Under the pieces are notes generated by a model. It ran no database searches. It was not told the DNA's origin and saw only the letters and a list, made by a program, of their open reading frames with translations. Position numbers and translations under genes: made by a program. Below, one piece after another: positions 54,807-64,000 of a stretch of DNA of 64,000 nucleotides (positions are counted from its first letter, which is position 1; each line of letters starts with the position of its first letter). The DNA is from Sphingobacterium multivorum (GTDB lineage: Bacteria > Bacteroidota > Bacteroidia > Sphingobacteriales > Sphingobacteriaceae): positions 3,596,001-3,660,000 of the forward strand of contig NZ_CP154261.1 of the NCBI RefSeq assembly GCF_039511225.1, written 5' to 3'.

Positions 54807-56552
54807 TTAATTATCGGGAATAGCAGTACGTAATGAAAAATAGAAAGAACTTCCTGCGCCATAATCACTTTCAACACCAATCTCGCCTCCTTGCGCTTCT
54901 ATAAACTCTTTACTAATACTTAAACCAAGTCCTGTTCCACCTTTTTTGGCCCCTGGTACACGGAAGTAGCGTGCAAATATTTTATCCAGATATTTAGGCT
55001 CGATCCCTTGCCCGCTGTCGGTAACGATAAATTTTGTTTTAAGTTCGTTATTTTCCACCCCTATACGAATGACCGAATCTTCATGCGAGTAACGTATCGC
55101 ATTGGAAAGAAAATTGGTAAGAACCCAGGCAGTTTTCTCATTGTCAGCAAATATAGCTTTCACTTTGGGATCTACCTCTATAACAAAGTGTATATTTTTT
55201 TGATTCGCAGCAAATTGATTCGCCATGATAGCATATTCAATAATAGGCTGTATTTCTGTCGTATGTAAGTTAATTTGGATGGAACCACTTTCAACCTGGG
55301 TCATATTTAACAGTTCACCGGTTATTTGAAGCAGTCGGTTAGAATCCTCTTTTATTCCGTTTAACAAGGTGAGCTGTTCGGTATTCAGATGGCCTATTTG
55401 TTCATTTTCCAACAATTGAACCCCCATCTGAATTGCAGCAATAGGTGTTTTGAACTCGTGAGAAACGGTGCCGATAAAGTTTGTTTTTGCAAGATCAAGT
55501 TCCTTAAATGGCGTAATATTCTTTAGGATAACCACCTGCCCAATAAACTTTGATTCCAGTTCACCTGTCGGCAAAACATTGATATCGATAACATCTTTCT
55601 CAAAATAGCTTTCTCTATCGTCCGCATAAATTTTAACAGCATTCTTTTCACGTTGCTCCACAGGAAGGAACAGGTCTTTAAAAATATCTTTAGCAAGATC
55701 ATTTTCATCTGAAACCGCCAAAGCAGATCTTCCGAGAAGTTGATCTTTATGTAGATTGGTGATGCGAAGCGCTTCCTCGTTGACAAAAATAACACGTCGC
55801 TCTTCGTCGAAGCCTATCACCGGATCATGCATATGATCCACAAGAGACTCGATTCGACTTTTTTCCTTTAAAATTTTTTCAAGTTTACTTTCAGCGTATT
55901 CTTCAAGTTTCTCTGCCATGGAATTGAATGAAGCGACGAGTTCAGCAAACTCACCTCCGCTCTGTACCTGAATTCGTTCTTTGTAGTTCTGTCCTGCAAT
56001 CTGTCGAATACTCGCTGTCAATTTTGCTATGGGATCAGCTATATTGGACGGCAAATTGACCAGCAATATAAAAGCAATAATAAAACAGAGTGCCCCAGCA
56101 AATGAAATGACCAAAATTGCATGTTCTGCGGTGCGATCCGCAACAATACTCTTCCGAGAAATTGCCGTCATATTTTGCTCCATTAACAAAGCAATATCCT
56201 TTCTGATGGACGAGATAATAGTGATGTCTAAGGGCTTATATTTCAGTTTTAAAAAATGTTCAGCAATCGCGTTCGTTGTTTGTTGCTCTCCGACTTCAGT
56301 AACATTTCTCCGTTGTTTGTCAAGGTTGACCTCGAAGTTCTTAAAAGCAGTTTTTTCAACAGGAATTTCCTCCAAAGCCAATAACATATTCTTGGCATAC
56401 AGCAGCGTATTGTAATTTGCTGTCAATATATTTGCGGTATCCTTTTTTAACCGGTTTACATACCAGCCGCTTAAAGCGGCGAGTAGAAAGATCATGAGAA
56501 AAAGTGATCCTACACCAAAGGTAAGTTTCGTTTTTATTTTCATCTTATTCAC
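54807..56552 (-). CDS. KinB-like sensor histidine kinase, last gene of the kdp operon
   Basis: A 581-residue membrane kinase. A first helix (residues 10-30), extracytoplasmic part and second helix (about 145-170) are followed by a HAMP domain (PIAKLTASIRQIAGQ), a PAS domain (residues 240-345, VDHMHDPVIGFDEERRVIFVN), HisKA with the phosphoacceptor His in FIGTVSHEFKTPIAAIQ, and HATPase_c with NFLSNAIRYSHED, DSGQGIEP and GGTGLGLSISKEF. It follows the KdpD-like sensor by 15 bases, so it is probably the kinase half working with it. No response regulator gene is next to it. Confidence 0.9.
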   Translation of the reverse strand: MNKMKIKTKLTFGVGSLFLMIFLLAALSGWYVNRLKKDTANILTANYNTLLYAKNMLLALEEIPVEKTAFKNFEVNLDKQRRNVTEVGEQQTTNAIAEHFLKLKYKPLDITIISSIRKDIALLMEQNMTAISRKSIVADRTAEHAILVISFAGALCFIIAFILLVNLPSNIADPIAKLTASIRQIAGQNYKERIQVQSGGEFAELVASFNSMAEKLEEYAESKLEKILKEKSRIESLVDHMHDPVIGFDEERRVIFVNEEALRITNLHKDQLLGRSALAVSDENDLAKDIFKDLFLPVEQREKNAVKIYADDRESYFEKDVIDINVLPTGELESKFIGQVVILKNITPFKELDLAKTNFIGTVSHEFKTPIAAIQMGVQLLENEQIGHLNTEQLTLLNGIKEDSNRLLQITGELLNMTQVESGSIQINLHTTEIQPIIEYAIMANQFAANQKNIHFVIEVDPKVKAIFADNEKTAWVLTNFLSNAIRYSHEDSVIRIGVENNELKTKFIVTDSGQGIEPKYLDKIFARYFRVPGAKKGGTGLGLSISKEFIEAQGGEIGVESDYGAGSSFYFSLRTAIPDN

Positions 56553-56567
56553 AATTTACCTTTATCA

Positions 56568-57689
56568 TTATGACAATATAATCAGGTCGATGTCTTCGGT
56601 CGACAGCTGTGTCAGCAATTTGCTAAATGTATCCTTAGCAAGTAACATCCTTAAAAGCGATAATCGTGGTTTACCAATACAAACTGTGGTGATCTTGCGG
56701 AGCTCGCACAAAGCGATAATCTCTTTTGCCACACTATGACTTTCCACTTTGATAATTTCACCACCAAGTTCTGTCGCCAGCTTAAAGTTATTGATCAGGT
56801 GCCGCTGTTTATTTAAGGCTATCCGATCGCCACGCTCTTTTGGCAACTGTACATACAGCAGAAACCAACTGCTATTGTAATATCCTGCTAAGCGCGCTGT
56901 TTTTCTGATCACGTTTTTTGCTTTTATTTCATTGGAACTTATACAAGCCAGGAAACGCTCCTTTCGTACCCATCGTTGAGGTTGAACTTCGATCTCCACT
57001 TTACGTTGAACCTGGGAAGCCACTTCTTTCAACGCCATTTCCCGCAATTGCAAGATATGTTCGCTTTTAAAGAAGTTTTGAAGCGCTGCCTGAATTTTTG
57101 AAGCGTCATAGATCTTGCCCTCTTTTAGGCGGATGATAAGTTCTTCTGCAGTAAGGTCAATGTTAACGACTTCATCGGCGGAATCAATAACACTGTCGGG
57201 GACACGTTCTTGCACTTCAACCCCTGTAATCGCTTTAACCTCCTCGTTTAAACTCTCAATATGCTGGATATTTACAGCGCTGATCACATTAATCCCGGCT
57301 TCCAGAATCTCCATAACATCCTGCCACCTTTTGGTATTTTTGCTGCCTTCAATATTGGTATGTGCCAGCTCATCGATAATGACGACCTCAGGATGTGAAT
57401 TCAAAACAGCATAAAGATCCAGTTCCTCTAACTGTTTGCCTTTATAAAAAAGATGGCGTCGGGCTATAACGGGTAAACCATCCAGCAATTGATGGGTTTC
57501 CTTCCGATTATGTGTCTCAATATAGCCAATACGTACATCGATTCCTCCCTGTAAAAGTGTATGGGCATCCTGTAACATGCGGTAAGTTTTTCCGACGCCT
57601 GCACTCATGCCGATATAAAGTTTGAAGCGACCTCTTCTCGATTTTCGGATAAGGTCCAAAAAGTGTTCAGCGCTTTTCCTTTCTTCCAT
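56568..57689 (-). CDS. KdpD N-terminal sensor protein without kinase domain
   Basis: A 373-residue cytoplasmic protein matching only the first half of KdpD. The KdpD domain (residues about 20-230) has Walker A YIGMSAGVGKTYRML and Walker B IIDELAHTN. A Usp-like domain follows (about 250-373, ERFLACISS and VCIGKPRLSLL). E. coli KdpD goes on with four membrane helices, a GAF domain and a kinase; those are absent here and a separate kinase gene follows. It likely senses K+ and/or nucleotide levels and passes this to the kinase encoded next (inference). Confidence 0.9.
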   Translation of the reverse strand: MEERKSAEHFLDLIRKSRRGRFKLYIGMSAGVGKTYRMLQDAHTLLQGGIDVRIGYIETHNRKETHQLLDGLPVIARRHLFYKGKQLEELDLYAVLNSHPEVVIIDELAHTNIEGSKNTKRWQDVMEILEAGINVISAVNIQHIESLNEEVKAITGVEVQERVPDSVIDSADEVVNIDLTAEELIIRLKEGKIYDASKIQAALQNFFKSEHILQLREMALKEVASQVQRKVEIEVQPQRWVRKERFLACISSNEIKAKNVIRKTARLAGYYNSSWFLLYVQLPKERGDRIALNKQRHLINNFKLATELGGEIIKVESHSVAKEIIALCELRKITTVCIGKPRLSLLRMLLAKDTFSKLLTQLSTEDIDLIILS

Positions 57690-57713
57690 TTTTATTGCCT
57701 TTCATTTCAGAAA

Positions 57714-57743
57714 GTTCCTGCCGATCCAACACACGGCAGGAAC
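57714..57743 (-). terminator. Intra-operon hairpin between porin and kdpD
   Basis: GTTCCTGCCG (57714-57723) and CGGCAGGAAC (57734-57743) form a perfect 10-bp stem, 8 bases after the porin stop on the minus strand. Only a weak T-rich tract follows. It may reduce, not abolish, expression of the sensor genes. Confidence 0.6.
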
Positions 57744-57750
57744 GATTGTT

Positions 57751-58836
57751 TTAAAAACTAACTGTAAGTGCTGTGACAGCCGTCAAACTATTTTTCACCA
57801 ACTCATTTGTCCGATCAAGGAAAATAGCATCTTTATTGGTGAGATTACGTAGTTCCGTGCGCCAAAGGACATTGGGAAGAATTGCATAATCTGCATTTAA
57901 AGAATAGCCAAACGTTTGAAAACCTTGATCTGTCGTAGTCGAAACGATTACACCATGCTTATCGTTGTAATATTCTCCTCTTGCTGTTAAGCTAAATTTT
58001 TCGGTCGTCGCATATCGTGCAATTAACACAGGCGTGTACCATACATTGTACGTTGAGCTGCCTTTTGCTTTTTGTTCCGCTCCAATATCAAATCCGAATG
58101 TAATTCCCAGCTTTTCATTCATTTGATAAATGGCATATAGATTATGAAAATAGCGCATCTGTCTGACGCTATCCGCTTTATCACTGCCGATAAAAGAACC
58201 ACTATTGATAGTCCATTTAGCTGTCGGTTTATAGACTAATTGATGTCCAAATGCAGGTAAACTGCTAGCATCCACACGTTGAATCCGCTGCCATCCGTTT
58301 AAAATAAGCCCGCTTAAAAATAGTTTTCCCGATGCGGATGTATAGGATATTTTTGCGCCGGTTTCAAAATAAGGGGAATTATCAGCAAAAATACTCCTTG
58401 TTACAGTCCAATTATCCTTTCCTATAGCGCTTTCAAAGCCCAAATGGGAAGAAAATATTCCAGCATCGATCCATAAATTATGTTTTTTCGAGATACGAAC
58501 ACCGGCATTCGCTTCGTAAATATTTTTTAAGACACCGGGTTCCGCACTGTAGTTCGCATTCATATATGTACCGACACCAAAAGCAAGATTTGCACGGGTA
58601 TTTGTTGTTTCGTACGCAGCTTTTAAAAGTGCCAAGTTTATGTTTACTTCATTTGTTCTGTTGTGACTATATACAAAGCCTGGGCGTGTATTTCCAATTG
58701 GGTTGTTAAAGTCCCGAAGGTAATATGCTTCAAGGTAACCACTGATAGACAATTGGGTATTTTGAGTTGTATCTTGCTGTGCAAATAATTGTGTTGCTCC
58801 TGCGAGTAAACAGGCCAACATCGCTAGTTTTTTCAT
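57751..58836 (-). CDS. Outer membrane porin-like beta-barrel of the kdp operon
   Basis: A 361-residue protein with a signal peptide (MKKLAMLACLLAGATQLFAQQ), alternating aromatic beta strands and a C-terminal Phe (VTALTVSF), all typical of a porin-like outer membrane barrel of the BBP2 type. It starts ISGYLEAYYLRDFNNP and has many short loops. It sits between kdpC and the kdpD homologue. Its place in this operon suggests a role in K+ or osmolyte passage through the outer membrane, which is inferred only from context. Confidence 0.8.
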   Translation of the reverse strand: MKKLAMLACLLAGATQLFAQQDTTQNTQLSISGYLEAYYLRDFNNPIGNTRPGFVYSHNRTNEVNINLALLKAAYETTNTRANLAFGVGTYMNANYSAEPGVLKNIYEANAGVRISKKHNLWIDAGIFSSHLGFESAIGKDNWTVTRSIFADNSPYFETGAKISYTSASGKLFLSGLILNGWQRIQRVDASSLPAFGHQLVYKPTAKWTINSGSFIGSDKADSVRQMRYFHNLYAIYQMNEKLGITFGFDIGAEQKAKGSSTYNVWYTPVLIARYATTEKFSLTARGEYYNDKHGVIVSTTTDQGFQTFGYSLNADYAILPNVLWRTELRNLTNKDAIFLDRTNELVKNSLTAVTALTVSF

Positions 58837-58883
58837 GTATATCGTTCTCGTAAAGTGTAAATCAATGACCCATCAGGTCAATT

Positions 58884-59450
58884 TTATTTTTCAACCATCT
58901 TGTCCAACGCAATATTTAGTTCAAGGACATTGATTTTGCGAGGTCCAAACATATTCCATAGAGGGGTCTGAACGTGAGCATCAACGAGAGACTGTAAGCT
59001 ATTTACCGATATACCTCTTGCTTTCGCAACACGATCGATTTGTATTTTTGCGGCCTCTACCGAGATATCTGGATCCAAACCACTGCCACTGGCTGTAACA
59101 ATGTCTACCGGTACCTGTTCGCGTTTTACAGTGGGATTGTGGACTAAGAACGTATCAATACGGGCCTTAACTTCCGAAAGATATTCCCCATTAGAGGGTC
59201 CTTTGTTACTTCCTCCCGATCCTGCTGCATTATAACCAACAGCGGAAGGACGCGACCAGAAGTAATCATCACGCATAAAGGCCTGTCCAATATTTCTGTA
59301 ATACTTTTGCCCGTTGTACGCTAGCATTTCCCCTTTTCCATGATTAGGTGCTATCTGAGCTATTGCCCAAACAAGGGCCGGATATACAACTGACAGCAGG
59401 AGCAATAAAACTATTGTAATCTTTATTGCTGGATATATATGTGTTTTCAT
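58884..59450 (-). CDS. kdpC: K+-transporting ATPase subunit C
   Basis: A 188-residue inner membrane subunit that stabilises the KdpFABC complex. One N-terminal helix (ITIVLLLLLSVVYPALVWAIAQ) is followed by the soluble domain. That domain has YFWSRPSAVGYNAAGSGGSNKG, DIVTASGSGLDPDISVEAA and RVAKARG, all KdpC signatures. Lies 25 bases after kdpB. Length is normal. Confidence 0.95.
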   Translation of the reverse strand: MKTHIYPAIKITIVLLLLLSVVYPALVWAIAQIAPNHGKGEMLAYNGQKYYRNIGQAFMRDDYFWSRPSAVGYNAAGSGGSNKGPSNGEYLSEVKARIDTFLVHNPTVKREQVPVDIVTASGSGLDPDISVEAAKIQIDRVAKARGISVNSLQSLVDAHVQTPLWNMFGPRKINVLELNIALDKMVEK

Positions 59451-59475
59451 CTTTGCTTTAATTATTAAAAATGTA

Positions 59476-61485
59476 TTAGATAAATAGCGAAACCAGCAGG
59501 TCTATGACCTTGATACCAATAAATGGAACGAGAACTCCACCAAGTCCAAAAACGAGCAGGTTTCTCCGTAACAATGCGCTTGCGCCTATAGGTTTGTATG
59601 CGACTCCCTTTAATGCCAAAGGAATCAGTAATGGGATAATAATTGCGTTGAAGATGACAGCCGATAGTATGGCGCTTTGTGGACTACTGAGCTGCATAAT
59701 ATTTAAACCTTGAAGTGCCGGTATTGCCGCAATAAACAGGGCCGGAATAATCGCAAAATATTTGGCAACATCGTTTGCAATACTGAATGTTGTCAGCGTA
59801 CCCCGGGTCATCAACAATTGCTTACCTATCTCCACAACCTCGATCAATTTGGTTGGATCATTGTCGAGATCGACCATATTTCCAGCCTCTTTTGCAGCTT
59901 GCGTACCGCTATTCATTGCTACACCAACATCCGCTTGTGCAAGTGCCGGAGCATCGTTTGTACCATCCCCCATCATGGCGACCAATCGCCCGTCAAGCTG
60001 TTCTTTTTTGATATAGTTCATCTTGTCTTCGGGTTTCGCTTCGGCGATGAAATCATCCACTCCCGCTTTTTCGGCAATATATTTGGCCGTTAACGGATTG
60101 TCTCCTGTCACCATAACAGTCTTGATACCCATTTTTCGCAACCTTTCAAAGCGTTCATGAATCCCGGGTTTTATCACATCCTGCAATTCTATGACACCGA
60201 GTACTTGTTCATTCTCGGCTACGACCAATGGGGTCCCCCCATTTTGAGAGATAAGCTTTACGCGCTCATCTATTTCCTGAGGAAATAGATTTCCAGCCTT
60301 TACAATGATATTTCGAATAGCATCTGTTGCACCTTTACGAATACGTGTCTGTTCAAAGTCTATTCCCGAGCTACGGGTTTCGGCGGTAAACTTAATGAAT
60401 GCCGGGTTTTCGACCTTATAGCTCGATGGGTTGACACCAGCCAATTCGACAATTGATTTCCCTTCTGGTGTTTCATCCGCCATGGAGCTCAATGTTGCTG
60501 CACGTACCAGCGCTTCTTTCATGACACCATCGGCAGGGTAAAAATTTGTCGCCTTACGATTTCCGATCGTAATGGTTCCAGTTTTATCAAGCAACAAGAC
60601 ATCAATGTCACCCGCCGTTTCAACTGCCTTGCCACTTTTTGTAATAACATTCGCTCGAAGTGCGCGATCCATTCCCGCGATACCAATCGCCGATAAAAGA
60701 CCACCTATTGTCGTTGGAATCAGACAGACAAAAAGTGAAATAAACGAAGCAATGGTGATACCGACATTGGCATAATCCGCAAATGGTTTTAAGGTCACCG
60801 TTACGATAATAAAAACAAGTGTAAAACCTGCCAAAAGGATGGTTAAGGCAATCTCGTTAGGTGTTTTTTGGCGGCTTGCGCCTTCGACCAATGCGATCAT
60901 CTTATCCAGAAAGCTTTCACCCGGTTCTGTCGTTACCTGCACGACAATTCGATCGGATAAAACCTTGGTGCCACCTGTAACTGAACTTTTATCGCCCCCA
61001 GCCTCGCGGATCACCGGTGCTGATTCACCGGTAATTGCACTTTCATCTATTGTCGCCAACCCCTCGATAATTTCCCCATCCAATGGAATTACATCACCAG
61101 CCTGACAAACAAAAACATCATTTTTTTTCAATTGAGCGGATGAAACGACCCGACCATCGCGCAGGGTTGCAGGAGTTTCCTCCCGAGTTTTCCGAAGACT
61201 ATCTGCTTGCGCCTTCCCGCGGGCTTCGGCAATTGCCTCCGCAAAATTGCCAAACAGCAAGGTTAAAAATAGGATAAGAAATACTGTAAAATTATAACCA
61301 AGTGTACCTTGTGATTTTTCTCCGGTCATTATCCAAAGACAAACCACGGCCATAATCAACGTCCCGATTTCCACGGTAAACATCACTGGATTACGGAACA
61401 TTATTTTAGGATTTAGCTTCACGAAAGATTGCTTTAACGCTTGTTGTACAAGCTCTTTCTGAAACAATGTTTGTTGATTGCTCAT
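59476..61485 (-). CDS. kdpB: K+-transporting ATPase subunit B (P-type ATPase)
   Basis: The ATP-hydrolysing subunit, 669 residues. It has the P-type phosphorylation motif [13 protein letters not shown] (Asp near residue 300), TGES (ITGESAPV) with the Ser that carries inhibitory phosphorylation in E. coli, the [10 protein letters not shown] hinge and the membrane KdpB helices at both ends ([15 protein letters not shown]). Length and motifs are complete. Second structural gene of the operon; kdpA ends 26 bases upstream of it. Confidence 0.97.
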   Translation of the reverse strand: MSNQQTLFQKELVQQALKQSFVKLNPKIMFRNPVMFTVEIGTLIMAVVCLWIMTGEKSQGTLGYNFTVFLILFLTLLFGNFAEAIAEARGKAQADSLRKTREETPATLRDGRVVSSAQLKKNDVFVCQAGDVIPLDGEIIEGLATIDESAITGESAPVIREAGGDKSSVTGGTKVLSDRIVVQVTTEPGESFLDKMIALVEGASRQKTPNEIALTILLAGFTLVFIIVTVTLKPFADYANVGITIASFISLFVCLIPTTIGGLLSAIGIAGMDRALRANVITKSGKAVETAGDIDVLLLDKTGTITIGNRKATNFYPADGVMKEALVRAATLSSMADETPEGKSIVELAGVNPSSYKVENPAFIKFTAETRSSGIDFEQTRIRKGATDAIRNIIVKAGNLFPQEIDERVKLISQNGGTPLVVAENEQVLGVIELQDVIKPGIHERFERLRKMGIKTVMVTGDNPLTAKYIAEKAGVDDFIAEAKPEDKMNYIKKEQLDGRLVAMMGDGTNDAPALAQADVGVAMNSGTQAAKEAGNMVDLDNDPTKLIEVVEIGKQLLMTRGTLTTFSIANDVAKYFAIIPALFIAAIPALQGLNIMQLSSPQSAILSAVIFNAIIIPLLIPLALKGVAYKPIGASALLRRNLLVFGLGGVLVPFIGIKVIDLLVSLFI

Positions 61486-61511
61486 TTTTAGAATTCTTTA
61501 ATTTTTACGTA

Positions 61512-63197
61512 TTACATGGAAAAATATTCCGCAATTGGACCCAATGCCAACGCAGGGAAGAAAGAGAGTGCTGCAATAATCGCGATCACAGCGAATACCA
61601 TTAAACCGAATGTACTTGTATCAGTTTTTAGCGTTCCCTCGCTTTCAGGTATAAATTTCTTCTCAGCCAATAACCCCGCAATAGCAATTGGGCCTATAAT
61701 CGGTATAAATCGGCCGAGTAACAATACGATACCTGTCGAAATGTTCCACCAAATGGTATTATCTCCAAGACCTTCAAAACCACTTCCATTGTTAGCTGCG
61801 GATGAAGTATATTCGTACAATATTTCACTAAAACCATGGAATCCAGGGTTGTTCAATGTAGAAGCACCTTGGGCTGGAAACGCTGTCGCAAGTGCTGTAC
61901 CGACAAGGATTAGAAAAGGATGGGCAAGAGCAACAATCATGGCGATTTTCATTTCGCGCGCTTCAACTTTCTTACCCATAAACTCTGGTGTGCGCCCCAC
62001 CATCAAGCCACTAATGAAAACGGCGAGTATAATAAAAATGAAGAAATTGAGTATCCCCGCGCCCACACCGCCATAAAAAGCATTCACCATCATCGCTATA
62101 AGTTCGTTCATACCAGATAAGGGCATGTAACTATCATGCATAGAATTGACAGAACCCGTCGAAATCATCGTTGTGACAATACTCCAAAAACCGGATGCTG
62201 CGGCACCAATGCGTACTTCCTTTCCCTCCATAGCACCCATAGACGTATCAATACCCATCTGTGCGATCGCTGGATTTCCAGCCATTTCCATTTTTATATT
62301 TGGAATCGTCAGGATGATAAACCCAATGGTCATCACGCCAAACATCATCCATGAAAATTTACGCTTGCGAATAAAAAAGCCGAATGCAAATATCATCGCC
62401 ATCGGGATAATAAACTGGGCAATCATTTCCACCATGTTGGTCAAATAATTGGGATTTTCGAATGGATGCGCACTGTTCGCACCAAAAAAACCACCTCCAT
62501 TTGTTCCCAGATGTTTAATTGGGACAAAGGCAGCTACTGGTCCTCGACTTACCTGTACGGTATCGCCAGCGACAGTAATCATGCTGTCCTTACCTTCGAA
62601 AGTCATCGGCATGCCTTGGAACACGAAAATGGCAGCAACCAGGACCGAGATAGGCAGTAAAATCCGGGTGCAAGATTTCACAAAGAAATCGTAAAAGTTG
62701 CCCAATTGCGTTGTTGTTTTATCCCTAAAAGCTTTAAAAATAACCACTGCAGCAGCCATTCCCACTCCTGCAGTCACGAATTGAAGAAACATGAGCCAAA
62801 TTTGTCCCAGATAACTCACGCCCGACTCCCCAGAATAGTGTTGGAGATTACAGTTAACCAAAAAGGATATACTGGTATTAAAAGCCAAATCAGCAGTCAT
62901 TCCAGGATTTCCATCTGGATTTAAAGGCAAACTTCCCATATTCATCAGGATAGCCATACTCAACAGGAACCACACTAGATTAATTGTCAGAAGAGCAACG
63001 AGGTGCTGTTGCCAAGTCATCTGAACATTCGGATTAATTCCTGTCACTCGATAAAAAAAACGTTCCAATGGTTGAAACAATGGATCTAACCAGGTCTTTT
63101 CGTTACCATATACCTTAGCTATATATTTCCCGAGGGGAAGTCCGAGTAGTAATGTTACGATGAACATCACTATGATTCCAAGAATCTCTGTATTCAT
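61512..63197 (-). CDS. kdpA: K+-transporting ATPase subunit A (channel subunit)
   Basis: A 561-residue membrane subunit of the SKT superfamily that selects K+. The four pore loops are visible: SFLVNCNLQHYSGE, LGTNGGGFFGANSAHPFENP, TGSVNSMHDSYMPL and NNGSGFEGL. MNTEILGIIVMFIVTLLLGLPLG at the start supports 63197; an ATG at 63236 would add 13 residues not like the family. A 142-base gap separates it from kdpF, with no other gene seen in it. Confidence 0.96.
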   Translation of the reverse strand: MNTEILGIIVMFIVTLLLGLPLGKYIAKVYGNEKTWLDPLFQPLERFFYRVTGINPNVQMTWQQHLVALLTINLVWFLLSMAILMNMGSLPLNPDGNPGMTADLAFNTSISFLVNCNLQHYSGESGVSYLGQIWLMFLQFVTAGVGMAAAVVIFKAFRDKTTTQLGNFYDFFVKSCTRILLPISVLVAAIFVFQGMPMTFEGKDSMITVAGDTVQVSRGPVAAFVPIKHLGTNGGGFFGANSAHPFENPNYLTNMVEMIAQFIIPMAMIFAFGFFIRKRKFSWMMFGVMTIGFIILTIPNIKMEMAGNPAIAQMGIDTSMGAMEGKEVRIGAAASGFWSIVTTMISTGSVNSMHDSYMPLSGMNELIAMMVNAFYGGVGAGILNFFIFIILAVFISGLMVGRTPEFMGKKVEAREMKIAMIVALAHPFLILVGTALATAFPAQGASTLNNPGFHGFSEILYEYTSSAANNGSGFEGLGDNTIWWNISTGIVLLLGRFIPIIGPIAIAGLLAEKKFIPESEGTLKTDTSTFGLMVFAVIAIIAALSFFPALALGPIAEYFSM

Positions 63198-63338
63198 TTC
63201 TTTAATTGATTTGTATAAAAAGTGTATCATGATCAATCGTCAGCTAACTTTAAGCCCTTCTTTTGACTTCGTAATGCCAAAAGGACTGACTGAAAGCGCA
63301 GTTTCATCGCTGACAATGACGAATGAGTAATCTTGTTA

Positions 63339-63416
63339 TTAAAATTTTTCCGGCCTTAAGAGTACATAACAGATGTATGTAAAAACCAGTAGTGCTACAA
63401 TAAATAAAGCTGTCAT
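63339..63416 (-). CDS. kdpF: KdpF, 25-residue subunit
   Basis: ATG at 63416 opens MTALFIVALLVFTYICYVLL-RPEKF, then TAA at 63339-63341: a single helix with the K/R-P-E-K-F tail found in KdpF of this phylum. KdpF is a small lipid-like stabiliser of the Kdp complex. Its start abuts the stop of the preceding gene (63417), so it is translationally linked to it. Too short for ordinary gene calling. Confidence 0.85.
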   Translation of the reverse strand: MTALFIVALLVFTYICYVLLRPEKF

Positions 63417-63794
63417 TTACTTTGATATTAGAAGATTATGGATTTGTTGTCCTTTGAGGACCTCTAAAAATGGTGTTGGTAGCTGGGCTTCGATTTCTGC
63501 CCATGCATTGACCGAACTTATACGTCGAAGGCCTCCTAAAGATCTAACAAAAAGATTTTCCAAAATGTATTTTACATAATTGTTTCCTCGTCCATAAATC
63601 ATTCCGAGGAAATGAATATGCTGGCAAATTTTGTCCGTGCTTTGCAGTACTATTAAGCTCCGAAGATGATTAATAACGGCCTGTAAAGCTCCTGCAAAAT
63701 TGTGCTTCCGTAATAGGAAACTAATCTCTGATCGGATTTCTTTATAATGGAGCGCCATATACAAACCTGCACCGTATTGATTTAATTTTTTCAT
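63417..63794 (-). CDS. Hypothetical protein preceding kdpF
   Basis: A 125-residue protein, start at 63794 (MKKLNQYGAGLYMALHYKEI). A TTG start at 63818 would give 133. It is helical, with HNFAGALQAVINHLRSLIVLQ and LENLFVRSLGGLRRI, no signal and no membrane helix. I do not recognise the family. Its stop touches the kdpF start, so it is part of the operon and could be a regulator or accessory of K+ uptake (inference). Confidence 0.6.
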   Translation of the reverse strand: MKKLNQYGAGLYMALHYKEIRSEISFLLRKHNFAGALQAVINHLRSLIVLQSTDKICQHIHFLGMIYGRGNNYVKYILENLFVRSLGGLRRISSVNAWAEIEAQLPTPFLEVLKGQQIHNLLISK

Positions 63795-63821
63795 GTTGTA
63801 CGTAAAACTATGCTTCAAAAT

Positions 63822-63944
63822 CTAACCTATATAGAGTTGAAAAATCATTGCAATAATCAATACCACTACGATGAACTTCGCTATACGGTCGCCAGACACA
63901 TTATGAGCGGAACCTCTGCCTTTATTTTCTTGCTTCTCTTTCAT
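63822..63944 (-). CDS. Small single-helix protein upstream of the kdp genes
   Basis: ATG at 63944 opens a 40-residue protein, starting MKEKQENKGRGSAHNVSGDR and ending IAKFIVVVLIIAMIFQLYIG, then TAG at 63822: a basic polar head and one membrane helix. It ends 27 bases before the next gene's start. I infer it is a real small membrane protein of the operon. No family recognised. The bases up to 64000 show no clear promoter. Confidence 0.5.
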   Translation of the reverse strand: MKEKQENKGRGSAHNVSGDRIAKFIVVVLIIAMIFQLYIG

Positions 63945-64000
63945 ATTATTTATTTTATATTTTGCCGAAAAAGTCGACCATTTTATAGAATAACCAGAAG

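Overview
The window looks like a chromosomal segment of a Bacteroidota bacterium, most likely a Sphingobacterium or close relative (inference). The signs are AT-rich DNA, TonB-dependent and GH92/GH95-type enzymes, many lipoproteins, A-rich start regions instead of strong Shine-Dalgarno sites, and several promoters fitting the Bacteroidota consensus TTTG-N19..21-TAnnTTTG. I saw no rRNA, tRNA, insertion sequence, prophage or CRISPR array.

Layout. (1) 1-5842: the 3' part of a FUSC-type membrane protein, then a methionine operon metY-metX-hom. Its roughly 415-nt leader carries a SAM-I riboswitch followed by a previously unannotated 44-residue ORF ending in a Met-rich run (MRMRMHMHFHAC). A 14-bp hairpin plus U-rich tract overlaps the Met codons. 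This looks like two-input control, by SAM and by Met-tRNA charging, and is the most interesting item here. (2) 5852-15234: a mannoside-type sugar locus with a GH92-like enzyme, two paralogous six-hairpin glycosidases, a HutC/GntR regulator, an MFS sugar porter and a fused mannose-6-phosphate isomerase. Decamers of the type TGTNTANACA sit at three promoters. (3) 15310-15399: fifteen copies of ATTCCT. (4) 15578-22294: a Planctomycetes-type secreted redox/sugar module (PSD1 cytochrome, DUF1501, TIM-barrel isomerase/epimerase, membrane cytochrome with leucine-rich repeats), followed by a divergent GH95-like gene and a siderophore receptor. (5) 27775-34094: housekeeping and stress enzymes (nitroreductase, methionine aminopeptidase, isochorismatase-like hydrolase, esterase, photolyase) and an AraC regulator. 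(6) 34095-40800: alcohol dehydrogenase, a TetR-linked cluster with two matching operator candidates, a small gene truncated by a 31-bp tandem repeat, an AraC/SDR divergent pair and a DapB-like protein. (7) 40903-52148: small membrane proteins, lipoproteins, acyltransferase, transglutaminase, a truncated DUF1569 gene, a DUF1266 gene and a gene-poor stretch with six 11-bp phased repeats. (8) 52149-54731: ArsC-like protein and an AraC/aldo-keto reductase pair. (9) 54807-63944: a kdp potassium-uptake operon on the minus strand (small ORFs, kdpF, kdpA, kdpB, kdpC, porin, a KdpD sensor lacking its kinase half, and a separate KinB-like histidine kinase). No kdpE is present in the window.

Genes working together: MetX makes O-acetylhomoserine from homoserine supplied by Hom, and MetY sulfhydrylates it. 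The GH enzymes plausibly release mannose or related sugars outside the cytoplasm, the MFS porter imports them and the ManA-like protein feeds fructose-6-phosphate to glycolysis, with the HutC regulator controlling the set. Kdp subunits form the K+ pump while the split sensor pair likely controls it through a response regulator elsewhere. All assignments come from reading the sequence; no database search was run.
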